Made by a program: the position numbers and the translations under genes. Positions 34,520 through 45,766 of a stretch of 64,000 nucleotides of DNA are shown here, one piece after another (within the stretch, counting starts at the first letter, position 1; each line of letters begins with the position of its first letter). The notes below the pieces were generated by a model. That model saw only the letters and a program-made list of their open reading frames with translations, ran no database searches and was not told the DNA's origin. Where the stretch lies: NCBI GenBank assembly GCA_014607495.2, contig CP053150.1:6530495-6594494 (forward strand), read 5' to 3'. The stretch is from Carposina sasakii (Eukaryota > Arthropoda > Insecta > Lepidoptera > Carposinidae).

Positions 34520-35490
34520 ACTAACTATAAACGGAAGGAATAGAAACTATTTCCGTTATTTACTCTCAACATAAAATTTACGAGCGACTCGTAAAATCTA
34601 TATACGTCTCAGGTCTGAAATTATATCATTTATAGGGAACTTCTGAGCAATAATAAGTACAAAAGTACCTAGATACATTGGTTAGATACTTAACTAGTTT
34701 TAGCAACTTAGGTAGATTAAAAATCTAGCATAGGTTCTTTAGACAGAATTATGTACCAGAACTAAAATATTCTTTGAATTCTCCTGCATCGAGACGTGAA
34801 ATTACTATGTTTCTCATGTCTTATCTATATGGGATCAGCGCAATACGGTTTCTTTCAGACAACGCCGGCCTTTATAATGCCTTCGATCTGTGATAAAAAT
34901 TATAAATAAAATAAGTTTTGATGGTTCAAAACATTTTTACTTCGTTGGCCTTACTTTACCACCTGTAACGCTCCTCTACTGGTTAAAGCTACTTACAAAA
35001 TAACAAGTGTTTATTAAATAACAGGGAAACTAGTATTTACACACTACAAGTACATATATAAATATAACAAAGTTATATAAAATCACATCGTGTCTGTAAG
35101 TTACCTAAGTACAGTGATAGATAACAATCATTAATATAGCATGCAATGTCATTAATTTCACGAATAAGTATAGGTAAAGTATGCACGCGGAACCCCTTCA
35201 CTGTCCATCTATGTCATAGGTTCCCAAACCTATTTTGTATAACACCCACTTTGAAAATTTATTATTTTGTAGCCCACCCCGTTATTTTTTACTTTAAAAC
35301 CTCAATAACATATCAGTCTCGCTATTTTTCCTCAGCCCCTGACTTCTAACGCCGACAAGGAGGCGTTATCGCATCACGCATTTTGGGAAAGAATGAAATC
35401 ATTGGAATACAATGTTTTGCCCGCCGACATCACATCACAAGCTTGACGGTAATATATTTATTTATGTAGAGGGTGACAGAGATAAATAGT
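34520..35490. other. non-coding DNA
   Basis: Nothing firm. GGTTCCCAAACCTATTTTG at 35219 resembles a transposon end, but no partner end is clear. Confidence 0.4.
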
Positions 35491-35498
35491 GTAGGGTT

Positions 35499-35599
35499 GT
35501 AGCGGAGCCACCTATATGCAAAGACAAAACCACAGTCCAATATAAATCCTAGAAATTTCGATACCGCATTCTAGCGTCCGATAGGTGGCTCCGCTACAG
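35499..35599. repeat. inverted pair of TRIM LTR ends
   Basis: TGTAGCGGAGCCACCTAT at the left and its complement ATAGGTGGCTCCGCTACA at the right, with AATCCTAGAA between: two truncated LTR starts of the 7721-8507 family head to head. Confidence 0.65.
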
Positions 35600-36325
35600 A
35601 GTCATTGTACGAAATAATCGTAATCCGCGTCCGTACTAAACTTTTTGCCTAAATGAATATCACATTCAATGCAGTTTTGAATTAGATCATGATGTCATAC
35701 ATCAATCATTACTAGTCCAGGAACTAAAGCCTTGGGTTCCTAGGATAACGGTGCGGTCATATAGCGGCCGTAACCGTCATACAATTTTCAATATAAAAAC
35801 AATGACTATTACCTCACTCTAGGAAACCGCGCTATTTTGATAACATACACAACTTTTTCAATGACGTCACTTCACCGTTATATTACGCTTGCGATACTAC
35901 GACACCGCTCACCTAGATAACTCATTACACAATAATTTGATTACAGAATGCCATAAAATTGATTATAATAATATGGCTACACTGACAATTTCATTGAGAG
36001 ACATACCTATACATATACGAGTAGGTAAGTATTGGGGATAGCATGCAATGCGACAAACGTAAAAAGAAAGCTATCACTTTTCAAAATAGTACCCAGTACG
36101 ATAGATGGCCACCATTTTTTAAGATTGTTAAGCTGCCTTTCCACCATTGATATGATAATGCTATGTTATCACATCATAGACCTAGTACATCTCTAATGTA
36201 GCATTAGCACATCTCTCTCTGATGAAAAGACAGTCTTACCCAAGCCTGGAAGTCATTTAGGTATACGAAATTCAAATTAAACCGTATAATATTGTTTTAA
36301 CTGTCACCCGACGGTCTGAGAAGTC
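35600..36325. other. non-coding DNA upstream of the 36326 exon
   Basis: No repeat or exon is recognised. Any promoter of the putative 36326 gene would lie here, but no clear element is seen. Confidence 0.35.
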
Positions 36326-36502
36326 ATGACAGCTCATGAAGGTAAAATTAAGGTTTCCAGAAACGAAAATTCACTTGATGACGAAAAATTACGCCACTTG
36401 ATCCTCATTGGATGTGGATTTTGCGTTGGCAGCTGCTGCTTCATTAGTGTCGGCATCCATTTCCGCCCCCAGTGTGTCTACAACAGGACTCTGAAAAAAA
36501 GC
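36326..36502 (+). CDS. putative first coding exon, small membrane protein
   Basis: Not recognised. ATG at 36326 opens 59 codons without a stop up to a strong donor (AGC|GTAAGTAG). The N-terminal 25 residues are charged (HEGKIKVSRNENSLDDEKLR); a 22-residue hydrophobic, Cys/Gly-rich segment follows (about 27-47, LILIGCGFCVGSCCFISVG), which could be a transmembrane helix, and then a basic tail ending TLKKS. Codon choice and composition look exonic against AT-rich surroundings. Later exons were not found. It would converge on SNUPN, whose 3' end must lie close by, so it may instead be a fragment or a chance frame. Confidence 0.35.
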
Positions 36503-36589
36503 GTAAGTAGGTAGGTGTCATAGAGTACCTACACATAGGCTATAGAGCACAGCTGGTATCGCTTTGTTGTATTGTGCCCATTATCGCGC

Positions 36590-36755
36590 TTTACTAGAAT
36601 ACATCGGATTCTTGATGTTTCGTAGGCGATGGGCTGACCACCTGTCACTACTAACCGAACTTGTACATCTCAACTATACCCTCAAAATTGGTCAGAAGTG
36701 GCACCATGTGGTTCTATCGGCTCTTGGGTACTCTGCCTACCCCGCAAGGGATAAA
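36590..36755 (+). mobile_element. short retroelement of the (TATG)n-tail family, 3'-incomplete
   Basis: Shares CTTGATGTTTCGTAGGCGATG, ACTAACCGAACTTGTACATC and CTACCCCGCAAGGGATAAA with 4821-5077 and 53723-53985, but lacks the TATG tail. Confidence 0.65.
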
Positions 36756-36895
36756 ATATGCAAAATATCTCTAGATCAGTTATTGAAATTGGCTGTAAGA
36801 AGCGTTCTCTCAGCCAATAAGCTAGCAACTTGTAACTGATCGTTTACATCTAACCCCCCCCCCGCATTGTTATAAGCGTGGCTGTCATCCTGCAG

Positions 36896-37095
36896 TTTCA
36901 CGAGAAATAATTAATATCTGTCTATGAAAAAACAAGCATAAGCACTGGACACTACAAATTTCGCTAGATCAAGAAATATATTTTACATTTTAAATTACAT
37001 CGTTTCCCAGCATTTTTTTTGGCATAATTTTACTTTATTTGATGTATAGAGTACGTACCCTTCGTTAAGGGTGGCAACGAAAAAACACACTGTAC
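36896..37095 (-). mobile_element. left half of the CAGGATG MITE
   Basis: Reverse copy from TTCACGAGAAATAATTAATA to ACGAAAAAACACACTGTA. It matches 13492-13690 in reverse and ends 36 bp before the last recognised SNUPN exon border. Confidence 0.75.
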
Positions 37096-37131
37096 GTTTC
37101 TAAATAAATATGATTGCAGTACATTCCTTAC

Positions 37132-40100
37132 CGTCACATCTGGTTCCATGTCTACCTCGCTCCCTGCCGCCCGAGCCGCGTCCTGGAAATAAAAGTAAAT
37201 ACCGCGTTAAAATGAAGGCTTGCTATTGAAGCAAATGTTTTAAATTTTCAATGACGAACCCGCCTATCGATATAGATATAAATTTAATGTTACTTTGTAT
37301 AAGCCGCCTGAAGGACCCAACTATAAAAAGTTGATTAATATTAAATGTATACGCCATTGCAAACCTTGGCAAAGACTTTCTAAAGAGACCATTTTGCGCC
37401 GACCCTGTATATGTATGATAAGAGCAGAAAGATGATGATTTTGATGAAGTGTCAATGTTGTTTATTAAAAATAGCCCTACTTTAATTGGTAACACATACC
37501 TTTTTTTGTTTATGTAAAGCATCCTTTGCCTCCTTTGTTTTTCGTTTCTCCAGCATTTTCTCATTGAATTTCTGGATATAATCTTCAAAATTTACGTATT
37601 CTAATGGTTTCTCAAACACGTATACTCTATTTACTTCTATATCTGGAAATTGGAAACAATTTTGTTGCATATAAAGTGTAGTCACGCCCAATATCGCAGA
37701 AGAGGTTGCACACGAGTGTGCAAATTGCACACCGTAATTTTTTTCATTACAACACATTAACCTAGTCCCAACTTAAGATGGTCTTGTGTTGTGGGTAGTC
37801 AGCCACGGTACATGTGTAAACACATTAAATTATATTATAGAAAATATCCATGACTCAGAAACTAACATCGAGATTCGTCATATTTATATGCATTTGTTTG
37901 CCCCTACCGGGATCCGTACCCAGGACCAATTGTCTCAAAATCACCTTTTAAAGTTAGCAAATTAAGTCGTAACGAAAACAAAGGAAAGTAACAAAGATGA
38001 TTGTAAGTAAGCACCTTCTCCTAACACTTCAGGGACCATAAATGGATACAGCCAGCCAACCAATGGCGTCTCGCCGGCGATATACCGCGCCCTCTTGTGG
38101 TAGAATAATAGACCATCCAGACTCAAGCCCCACGGTTCCGGGAATGGTGGGTATGCCTTCATGAAACTGAAAAGTAAAGACAAAACAGTTTATAAAATTA
38201 TTAATAAAGAAAATGGAAAAAATTCTACACCCGAGTGGAAACTGTTTATATTATTGAATAAAGAATTGATTGTTCCAGTTAGGGAGCGTTCAAGTATTAC
38301 GTAACGCAATTTTTGAGGATTTTTTATTATTTCTCGTGAAAAAATCTTGCTACGCGCGTCTATGAGCATTTATGTAGAAAAACGCAGTCTATTTACTAAA
38401 CTTTGGACCCTAATATCTTGGGAACTAGACACTTCCCAGGTATGCTTCCACGGAGAAAAATGATCGTGATGATGAGGAGATTCCGTAGTTTTCGGGAACG
38501 TTGACGACCAAAAATCACCCTGTATGTAGGGCTAACGTGATACTTATACGAGTAGGTACTATTTCTGAGATGGTAACGATGAAACCCTTAAGTATATAAA
38601 CTAGCATCTATTTAAGTTCACAACGCATTAACACAACTAAAAATCGAGAAATAAACTGACTTAAAAAAAAATTAACCGACTTCAAAAAACACAAACGACA
38701 AAAACTTTAACTAAAAAGCGATAAATAACGTAACTAATTTATCTACTTAATACATATTAAATATCTAAAAATATTGAAATATTTACGATAGATAAATTAG
38801 TTGCGTTATTTATGGCTTTTTAGTTGAAGTTTTTGTCGTTTGTTTTTTGAAGTCGGTTAAATTTTTTTATAAATTTTTGGCTTTACACACAATTGTTTTT
38901 CTCCTTCATTCTCCTAAGTATTTAAGCTATTTTTACTAATAAACTCTTAATAAAATAACATATTTATTTTAACCTTTGGCAATGCAATATAGTCGGGGAG
39001 GTAGCGTTGCATTTTACAAAATAATTTCTGGTCGATTGATTAATGTCATAACGTACTTTCCATGGATAGTCATTGAGTAACTCGAACGTCAGCAGCTCCA
39101 GTAAGGGTGGGGCGAGTGGGGAGAGAATTTCAAGTATGTCAAAAAAAAAAATCCAAAAATTATTTCTGTTAGTCCGAAAATTTGCACATCAGTAGTTTTA
39201 ACAATAATAATAATTATAGAAACCGTCAGCTGTGAAGAAAATGGTGGGTTGTACGTCAGCAGGTTATATATACCTATATTAAAAATAATTATTTTCATTT
39301 CATTTCCGGTCGAATGAAACTGATACAGGTTATTCTTTATGCTATAAAAATGATAAAAAAAAGCCTCAGCAGATCTATCGATAGGGGTAAAATCGTCAGC
39401 AAGGGGATTATATGTGCCGAGCAGGTATTCAATCCGAGTATGCATTAACCATCTATATTATTCAACTGACGACCTTCTCCCTGTCAATTACTCTGCTGAT
39501 TCTTTTCTTCATTATATACATTGTTCAAATTATGCTTACGATCAATTTTCAAGCGACCTGAAATCAATTTGATTATAAAAATTCTCATTTTTATCTTTTT
39601 CATATGGCATATATAATCTAACTGCTGTCTGCGAGCCGGCTGACGACTTTTCCCTCTTCAAATATTCTGCTGACTCTTTTTTTTATTGAATATATTATTT
39701 TAATTACTCTTATCATCAATTTTGAGCGACCTTAAATCAATTTATTTATAAAAATTATTGGTTTAATTGGTATGGTAACGTAATCAACAGAATCGTTTAG
39801 ATTTGTGAACAATTTAAAAATGAAAATATTCGTTTCTACGTGACTTTAAAGATAGTATTTATGTGAGTTTAATTTGTCCTTGACAAATATTTGCCCTTAC
39901 TACCTGCGTCCACCTATACATACAATGGGTTGTATTGTACAATAGAAATATAACCTATAGAAGTATAGTCCGAAGGCCGATTTTAGGAATTTTTATGGGT
40001 GCAAATTTGAACCAATCGCGGCTCTGTCATTCAGTGCTCAGCGGTCAGTGGCTACGTGTGTATGTCAACCTAAAGGACTTACCATGACGAAATGTGTACT

Positions 40101-43100
40101 GACATCCTGCCAAAACTATGCTCAAAAACATAAGAAAATAAATAACATCGCATTTCACCGGTAAATATTTGATGTTTTTACGTAATTTCATTAATAAAAC
40201 AATAAATACACAATCAAATTTTCATATTTTTTTTATCTGTCATTCGGAACAAAATGTTGCCATGTGTGTGAAATTTTACCCTATTTTTAAACATGCAGAC
40301 TGTAGGTAAAAGTGAAGGTAACTACCTTTAGAAATAACACATTTTATTTCTATTATATGTACATACTTGTACAATTAATTAATAATTCTCCTTCTCACAT
40401 TCCTATCTCTTCAAATTGCATATAGATAAAAATAGATTAAACCGATAATTTTTATAAATAAATTGATTTAAGGTCGCTCAAAATTGATGATAAGAGTAAT
40501 TAAAATAATATATTCAATAAAAAAAAGAGTCAGCAGAATATTTGAAGAGGGAAAAGTCGTCAGCCGGCTCGCAGACAGCAGTTAGATTATATATGCCATA
40601 TGAAAAAGATAAAAATGAGAATTTTTATAATCAAATTGATTTCAGGTCGCTTGAAAATTGATCGTAAGCATAATTTGAACAATGTATATAATGAAGAAAA
40701 GAATCAGCAGAGTAATTGACAGGGAGAAGGTCGTCAGTTGAATAATATAGATGGTTAATGCATACTCGGATTGAATACCTGCTCGGCACATATAATCCCC
40801 TTGCTGACGATTTTACCCCTATCGATAGATCTGCTGAGGCTTTTTTTTATCATTTTTATAGCAAAAAGAATAACCTGTATCAGTTTCATTCGACCGGAAA
40901 TGAAATGAAAATAATTATTTTTAATATAGGTATATATAACCTGCTGACGTACAACCCGCCATTTTATTCACAGCTGACGGTTTCTATAATTATTATTATT
41001 GTTAAAACTACTGATGTGCAAATTTTCGGACGAACAGAAATAATTTTTGGATTTTTTTTTATATTCTCTCCCCACTCGCCCCACCCTGAGTGCGCCTGCT
41101 GACTCCTCATCTAAACTATCAATTGCACTCAAAATCGATCGGCCTAAAATCACCATCAAAAATACAACGCTACCTCCCCGACTAATAACACCGCACTACA
41201 GCAATGTGCTTATGCATAAACACCAACGAATACTGACAACGAAAACAACATTAAATGATAATACACAACACAATCTAGGGATTCCCCGTGAAATATAAAC
41301 GTAAAGGTTGCTAACTTGCGAGGACAAATTAAAAATGACGACCAGACTAATACAATCGAGGGATTCCCCGTAAAACGTAAACGGAAAGGGTTGCCAATTT
41401 GGGAGTTTTAATTCCCTAATTTTTTATTTAAAAAGAGAAACAACGTTGCGTAACGTATTGTAATACAGACCCCTCCCGCCCCTGTAACACATCGTAACGT
41501 TTTACGAGACCCCCCTCTCCCCCAAATTGCGTTACGTAATACTTGAACGCCCCCTTAGAAGAGAGCTTGACTTGATTTGTATAATAGACTCAGCGCCATA
41601 TATTCGCGTTCATTCATCCTTTCCATTCATGCTCACACGTACGGTACCTTGACGCTAATGAAGCCTACGAAGTGCGCTATGAACCAACCATCATCTGCGC
41701 ACAACGATTGCTTTCTATAAATTAATGCTGCGCCGCCGGCGCAACGGCGCTATCTAACTTGACTGTCATTCGTCTTGGCTACATATTCAAACTTGACAAG
41801 GTTAAAGATGATCCGAACTTGACTTAACTTTTGTAAGTTACTTACTTTTTAAATGATTCTGGAGAACAGTCCACCCATGGCAAAACTCGAAATATTAATC
41901 TATTGTTCTTTGTTATAACATCCAATCCATTGATTTCTTTTAACTGTTCTTGTAGCCAAAATCTTCTGAACTCAGTCTGTAAGTAATAAAATTAAAATTT
42001 CTTAAATAAAAAGCTAAGGGGCAGTTTTATACAGTTAAAAATAGCTTTGTGATATGTATGTAATATGTATAGGTTTCCCTGCAGTTTTAAAATGACAATC
42101 AGTTTTAAGTAAATATCAATGTATGGCCGCGTTTGTTCTATGCAGTTATAAATTTCGTACTAATCGCGACACAGTAAATATTTCAGATGACAAAGTTATA
42201 TTTCTTAAACGAGTCGACAGATTCATCATGAAAATGTTTGTTCCAATAGGATGCCTTTATTAACCGACTTCAAAAAGGAGAGGTTATCAATTCGTCTGTA
42301 TGTTTTTTTTATTTGTGTTACCTCAAAACTCCCTCATTTATTTATTTTTAAATCCGTCATTTATAGTTGGTCATGGTATGCTTCCAAGTTGGTCCCATAT
42401 TCACCATATCAGGATCTGATGATGGGATCTTGGAGAAATCGAGGGCAATCCTCAAATATTGTCGGCACATGTAGTCTGTTTTTATACTTTTACTGAGCGT
42501 TTTGATCACCTACATATAAAACATAACATCTGATGATGGAATCTCTAAGGAATCTAGGGATATCCTCAAATATTATAGGCACGAGTAGTCGATTTTTAGA
42601 TTTTCATAGAGAATTTTGGTCAGCTACACATAATATGAAGGAAACGAGGGTCTGATGATGGAGCCGCCGAAAAACAGATAGTGGAAGGCCTAGGTCCAGT
42701 AGTGGCTGCAATAAACTTATGAAGATGGAGATAATAAGATAATAAATTAAGTCGTGTAATTATATGTTGCGTTAAGCCATATCCGAAGTAAGACGGTGAT
42801 GGTAAGAGGAAGAGGTAAAATGATTGGGAACAGGGCAGGAAGAAGGAGTGTAATTATATGTTGTTATTGTCAGACGTCAAATTTCGAAGCCTAGTCATTT
42901 CTCTCTCGTGTCCTTTCGTTATGTGGCCGATTTAATAATTTGCTGGCATCTAAATCTGACAATACCATGCCTTCTAAACTTCGTACACGGCATAACGTAA
43001 CATATATTTTAGCAAAATTTTACTTTAGTAAGCTCGAGTTTTGGCTCATAGGGCGGAAGTCGGTTTTTCGTTTTAAAAAAATTATTTACTCTCTTTAGTT

Positions 43101-45766
43101 ATAATTACTCAGTAAAGAACATATAACTTATCACTGGAACATTGAATTACTTTGTCATCATCATCTTGTTGGTAATAGCAATATGGAAATAAATATAAAT
43201 CATGGTACACTTACCTCACCATCAGTCATTTGCTGATGATTCCATGCTAGGATATCCATAACCAGCATGGTATTTGGTTTCTCTACAAAGAAGCAGTCAA
43301 GGAGGCAACAGGCATTCTTCTTGTTACTGACATGGCTACCTCCAGGCAATATAGTTTTACATTCAAACATGAACTGGCCATATTTTGAATAGCATTTTGT
43401 TGTACCCTTTGAAGAAAAATATATGTAAAGATGTAAAAACAGTCTACGCAGTGGGTACTACAAGGTTATTTGCACATTTTATGCTGAAAACCTCTTTGGC
43501 TATCCAAGAGTTATTATTACCTATTATCTCCGGTCGTGTCGTCTTTCCGTCCCATCGGACTATGAGAGTAACGGAATAGAGAGTGCATCTGTGTTTGCGC
43601 ACACACTTGTGCACTATAATATCTCCTGCATACCTGGCCAATCTCTTTAAAAGTTTTACTCACCCTATTGGCTACAAGCAGCACCCGGTTTCCTTTAGGG
43701 CAGGGTGCCACTAACCAATTCTCGTGAAAGTCATCGGGTTTCTCTATCAGCCATTCAGACTGCATGAGCACATCACGGTACTGTGGGGGTGCCCTTGAAA
43801 AGCCTGCCACGTAAATGCTAGGTCGGTAAAATGCCTGGAAATAAAGGATTTCCATATTGTGATATAACAAAAAATTATAAGGGAACCCACAAATTATTTG
43901 ATTTCATATTAAGTAGGAATACTTTTGCTCTGTAGTAAAATTTGACATAAAATTTGCAATAGAATACGAGTATAAGTGTTAGAGCTTACATTGTTTCAAA
44001 TACAAAAAATGTTTATATAAAATCAGATAACTAATGGCTGCCTGTACAACATTATCTGTATAAAAATTGGAAGTCTCATTAATTCTATTTTTGTTTCAGC
44101 AATTCAGACAGTGTTAATTTGTCAAGACATTCAGGATCACTGGCAGCTCCTGGTATATAAGATGGGAGTTCACTGTGCAACGTTGTTCATATTAAAATTC
44201 AGATGACCTAATGAAACACATTAAAGACAACCATATCGCGTTCTAACTCGGACTAAGCGACATCTAGTAGCCGCATACGCACTATACGAATTAATGTGAG
44301 CGGCGCTCCAGATTAGGCTAATTTTTCATACGAAATCTTCTGTTTCACGCGCCGCCTTATGTCAGTATGTCTCTTTCGCACTCATTGAATACAGTACTAG
44401 GAATCGTACCAAATTTCGTTTCATTGGAGCGCGATCGCTAGCGCTCCTCTTGATACATAAGATTACAACTTACTTGAGACGAACGCGTAGACACTATTAT
44501 ATAAACATAGTAGAATTGAAAGATAATTATAGAGAAATATAGATTGCCTATGTAATCTTTGTGGGTGGGAGTGCACTGCACCAGTGCTCCTTTGGACGAG
44601 CCGCCAGTGTTCAGGACAAAGCTTTAATATGTACTAGTGGACACCCGCGACTTCGTCCGCGTGGACTGCAGAAAAAACAAAATGTCGAAAAAGTAGCCTA
44701 CATATTAATCCAGGGTGTCAGCTAACTCCATACCAAATATTATTAAAATAGCTCCAGCCATTTTTACATGAAGGAGTAACAAACAAACATCCATCCATCT
44801 ATCCATACTTACAAACTTGCACATTAATAATATTATTTTATTTATAATATTAGTAGGACTTAGGAGTTTCATTGATCAAATTGGTGAAATTCTAGAGAAA
44901 GGTCAGGTCAAGAGTACACCAAGGAATATGCATGAAGAATATCATGAAAGTAGATGAAGCGAAAGAGGTGTGAAAGAGGATCGTAATAAATATAAATCTG
45001 TGATCTCTGCCTACCCCTCTGGGAAAGAATCATGATTTTTATGTATGTATGTATGTATATTAGTAGGATAGAAGGCTCTGTAGTAAAATTATTGAAGACC
45101 TACATCTGAGATCTGATATAATTCTGTACTTACTTTTGGTGTTTTAAAAATGGTATCTGTTTCTGCTTGTTCTTCAAAATCCAGTATACCACGAATTTTA
45201 TCACATTTATTGTTTCGGCAGCTGTAAAGATTTCAAGATGAGATTTTATTCACCTACAAGCCAATGCAAAACCATCTGCCGATTATATTTTTTTATCTAA
45301 CTTTAACAATGTTATATTGCTTCTAACATAAGGTAAATAAGGTATAATAAGGTGGATTCAACCCTATTATTTTAAACCAGAACTTAATACCAAGAATAAG
45401 GCACATTGGCTACAATCACAAGGGTTATATGAAGTGCCAATGTGTCATAATATCTTTCAGTTCTATTGGGATTTGATACAAAGACTTTAATTTAATTATT
45501 AAGTGCTTATCCACAGTTTATTTGAATCCACCCAGACACACTGGTCTTAATAAAATATAGGATTTGATGACAAACCTGAAGTAAATTGCTTTTACATTTA
45601 CTTACCTTTTTTGGGTTTCAAGTATTTCTTTCCTCCTCTCCTCTTGATGACCCAATCTTCCCCAGTTTTTGTATAGTCTTTCAAACTGTGTCTTATCTTC
45701 TTTAGGACCCTGAACCCCAAAAGTATTTTCAAATTTACTCAACACTTCATCCATTTCTAAAGACAT
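37132..45766 (-). CDS. SNUPN: snurportin-1, snRNP nuclear import adaptor (8 exons seen, 3' end missing)
   Basis: Minus-strand exons: 45766-45606, 45221-45134, 43834-43664, 43406-43215, 41976-41846, 38166-38015, 37642-37500, 37182-37132. All have GT/AG borders and keep one frame for 363 codons. ATG at 45766 gives MSLEMDEV. The start region, with [20 protein letters not shown], corresponds to the importin-beta-binding N-terminus. The m3G-cap-binding domain follows: [11 protein letters not shown], a LLPGG turn, and [12 protein letters not shown] then [12 protein letters not shown], with the two tryptophans that contact the cap in vertebrate snurportin. The family protein is about 360 residues, so only a few C-terminal residues are missing; no last exon was found below 37132. 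The exon 6 donor (GAAG|GTGCTT) is weak, making the exon 6-7 junction the least certain. Function known from the family: binds the trimethylguanosine cap of snRNAs and importin beta to carry snRNPs into the nucleus. Confidence 0.88.
38325..38870 (+). mobile_element. right part of the composite element
   Basis: TTATTTCTCGTGAAAAAATC (MITE right half, to ATCACCCTGTA), then GTAGGGCTAACGTGATACTT..CCTTAAGTATATAAACTAGC (an empty site for that MITE), then AAAATCGAGAAATAAACTGAC and the small palindromic MITE. Confidence 0.75.
38672..38860. mobile_element. 189-bp palindromic MITE (short version)
   Basis: TTAACCGACTTCAAAAAACA at the left with its mirror ending GAAGTCGGTTAA. The arms meet almost without a spacer; ACAAACGACAAAAAC is an insertion not seen in the 0.5-kb copies and is present in both arms. 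Confidence 0.85.
38992..41181. repeat. giant inverted repeat: 775-bp arms, 670-bp loop
   Basis: Left arm 38992-39767 and right arm 40437-41181 are reverse complements, very close over the inner 670 bp and diverged near the outer ends (AGTCGGGGAGGTAGCGTTG at both). Short translations of the two arms differ at only a handful of positions. Within each arm, two diverged units of about 174 bp repeat head to tail (ATTGATTT.AGGTCGCT at 40461 and about 40636), and GTCAGCAG motifs recur. The loop holds the THAP-like exon. Confidence 0.9.
40084..40160 (+). pseudogene. THAP-domain first exon, isolated
   Basis: ATG at 40084 after ACC opens 25 codons beginning [12 protein letters not shown] and ending NNIAFHR at a GTAAAT donor. 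CxxxxC about 20 residues before FHR is the hallmark start of a THAP zinc-binding DNA-binding domain, found in P-type transposases and in genes derived from them. The rest of the domain is not present downstream, so this is either a relic of the element's autonomous ancestor or a captured exon. Confidence 0.6.
42260..42690 (+). mobile_element. left end of the composite element family with subrepeats
   Basis: Starts TTAACCGACTTCAAAAAGGAG, then TCAATTCGTCTGTATG as in copies A and B. A unit starting ATCTGATGATGG is repeated at 42413, 42530 and 42650, about 120 bp apart. No right end is seen. Confidence 0.75.
43518..43642 (-). repeat. SINE-like repeat in SNUPN intron 3
   Basis: Second copy of the 7378-7590 repeat (GAGATTGGCCAGGTATGCAG). 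It begins only about 15 bases after the donor of exon 3 and takes up half of this 257-bp intron. Confidence 0.75.
43860..44630. other. SNUPN intron 2, left part
   Basis: Unique AT-rich sequence. The GC-richer 44260-44460 may be a decayed element; no ends are seen. Confidence 0.4.
44635..44842 (+). repeat. 'CCCGCGACTT' interspersed repeat
   Basis: GTGGACACCCGCGACTTCGT to TATAATATTAGTAGGA; relatives at 8969 and 53206. Confidence 0.75.
44945..45060 (+). mobile_element. 3' terminus of an RTE-like LINE
   Basis: GAAAGTAGATGAAGCGAAAG, then CTGCCTACCCCTCTGGGAAA and a TATG tail (45041-45058). Same family as 23150-23265. Confidence 0.7.

Larger units (their letters stand above)
38282..41554. mobile_element. 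3.3-kb element flanked by TTA (PIF/Harbinger-like ends)
   Basis: GGGAGCGTTCAAGTATTACG at the left is mirrored by CGTAATACTTGAACGCCCCC at the right; TTA flanks both (38279-38281, 41555-41557). A 3-bp TWA duplication and GGG ends suit PIF/Harbinger, but no Harbinger transposase is present. It fills most of SNUPN intron 5 and carries two inner elements: the right part of the composite element (38325-38870) and the large palindrome 38992-41181. A direct repeat near the right end (GGGATTCCCCGT at 41278 and 41358) is spaced by 80 bp. Confidence 0.75.

Noticed and set aside
39089..41102. Near-identical 114- and 118-codon frames starting [10 protein letters not shown]
   Set aside because: They are the two arms of the palindrome read in opposite directions, rich in runs and low-complexity; nothing suggests a protein.
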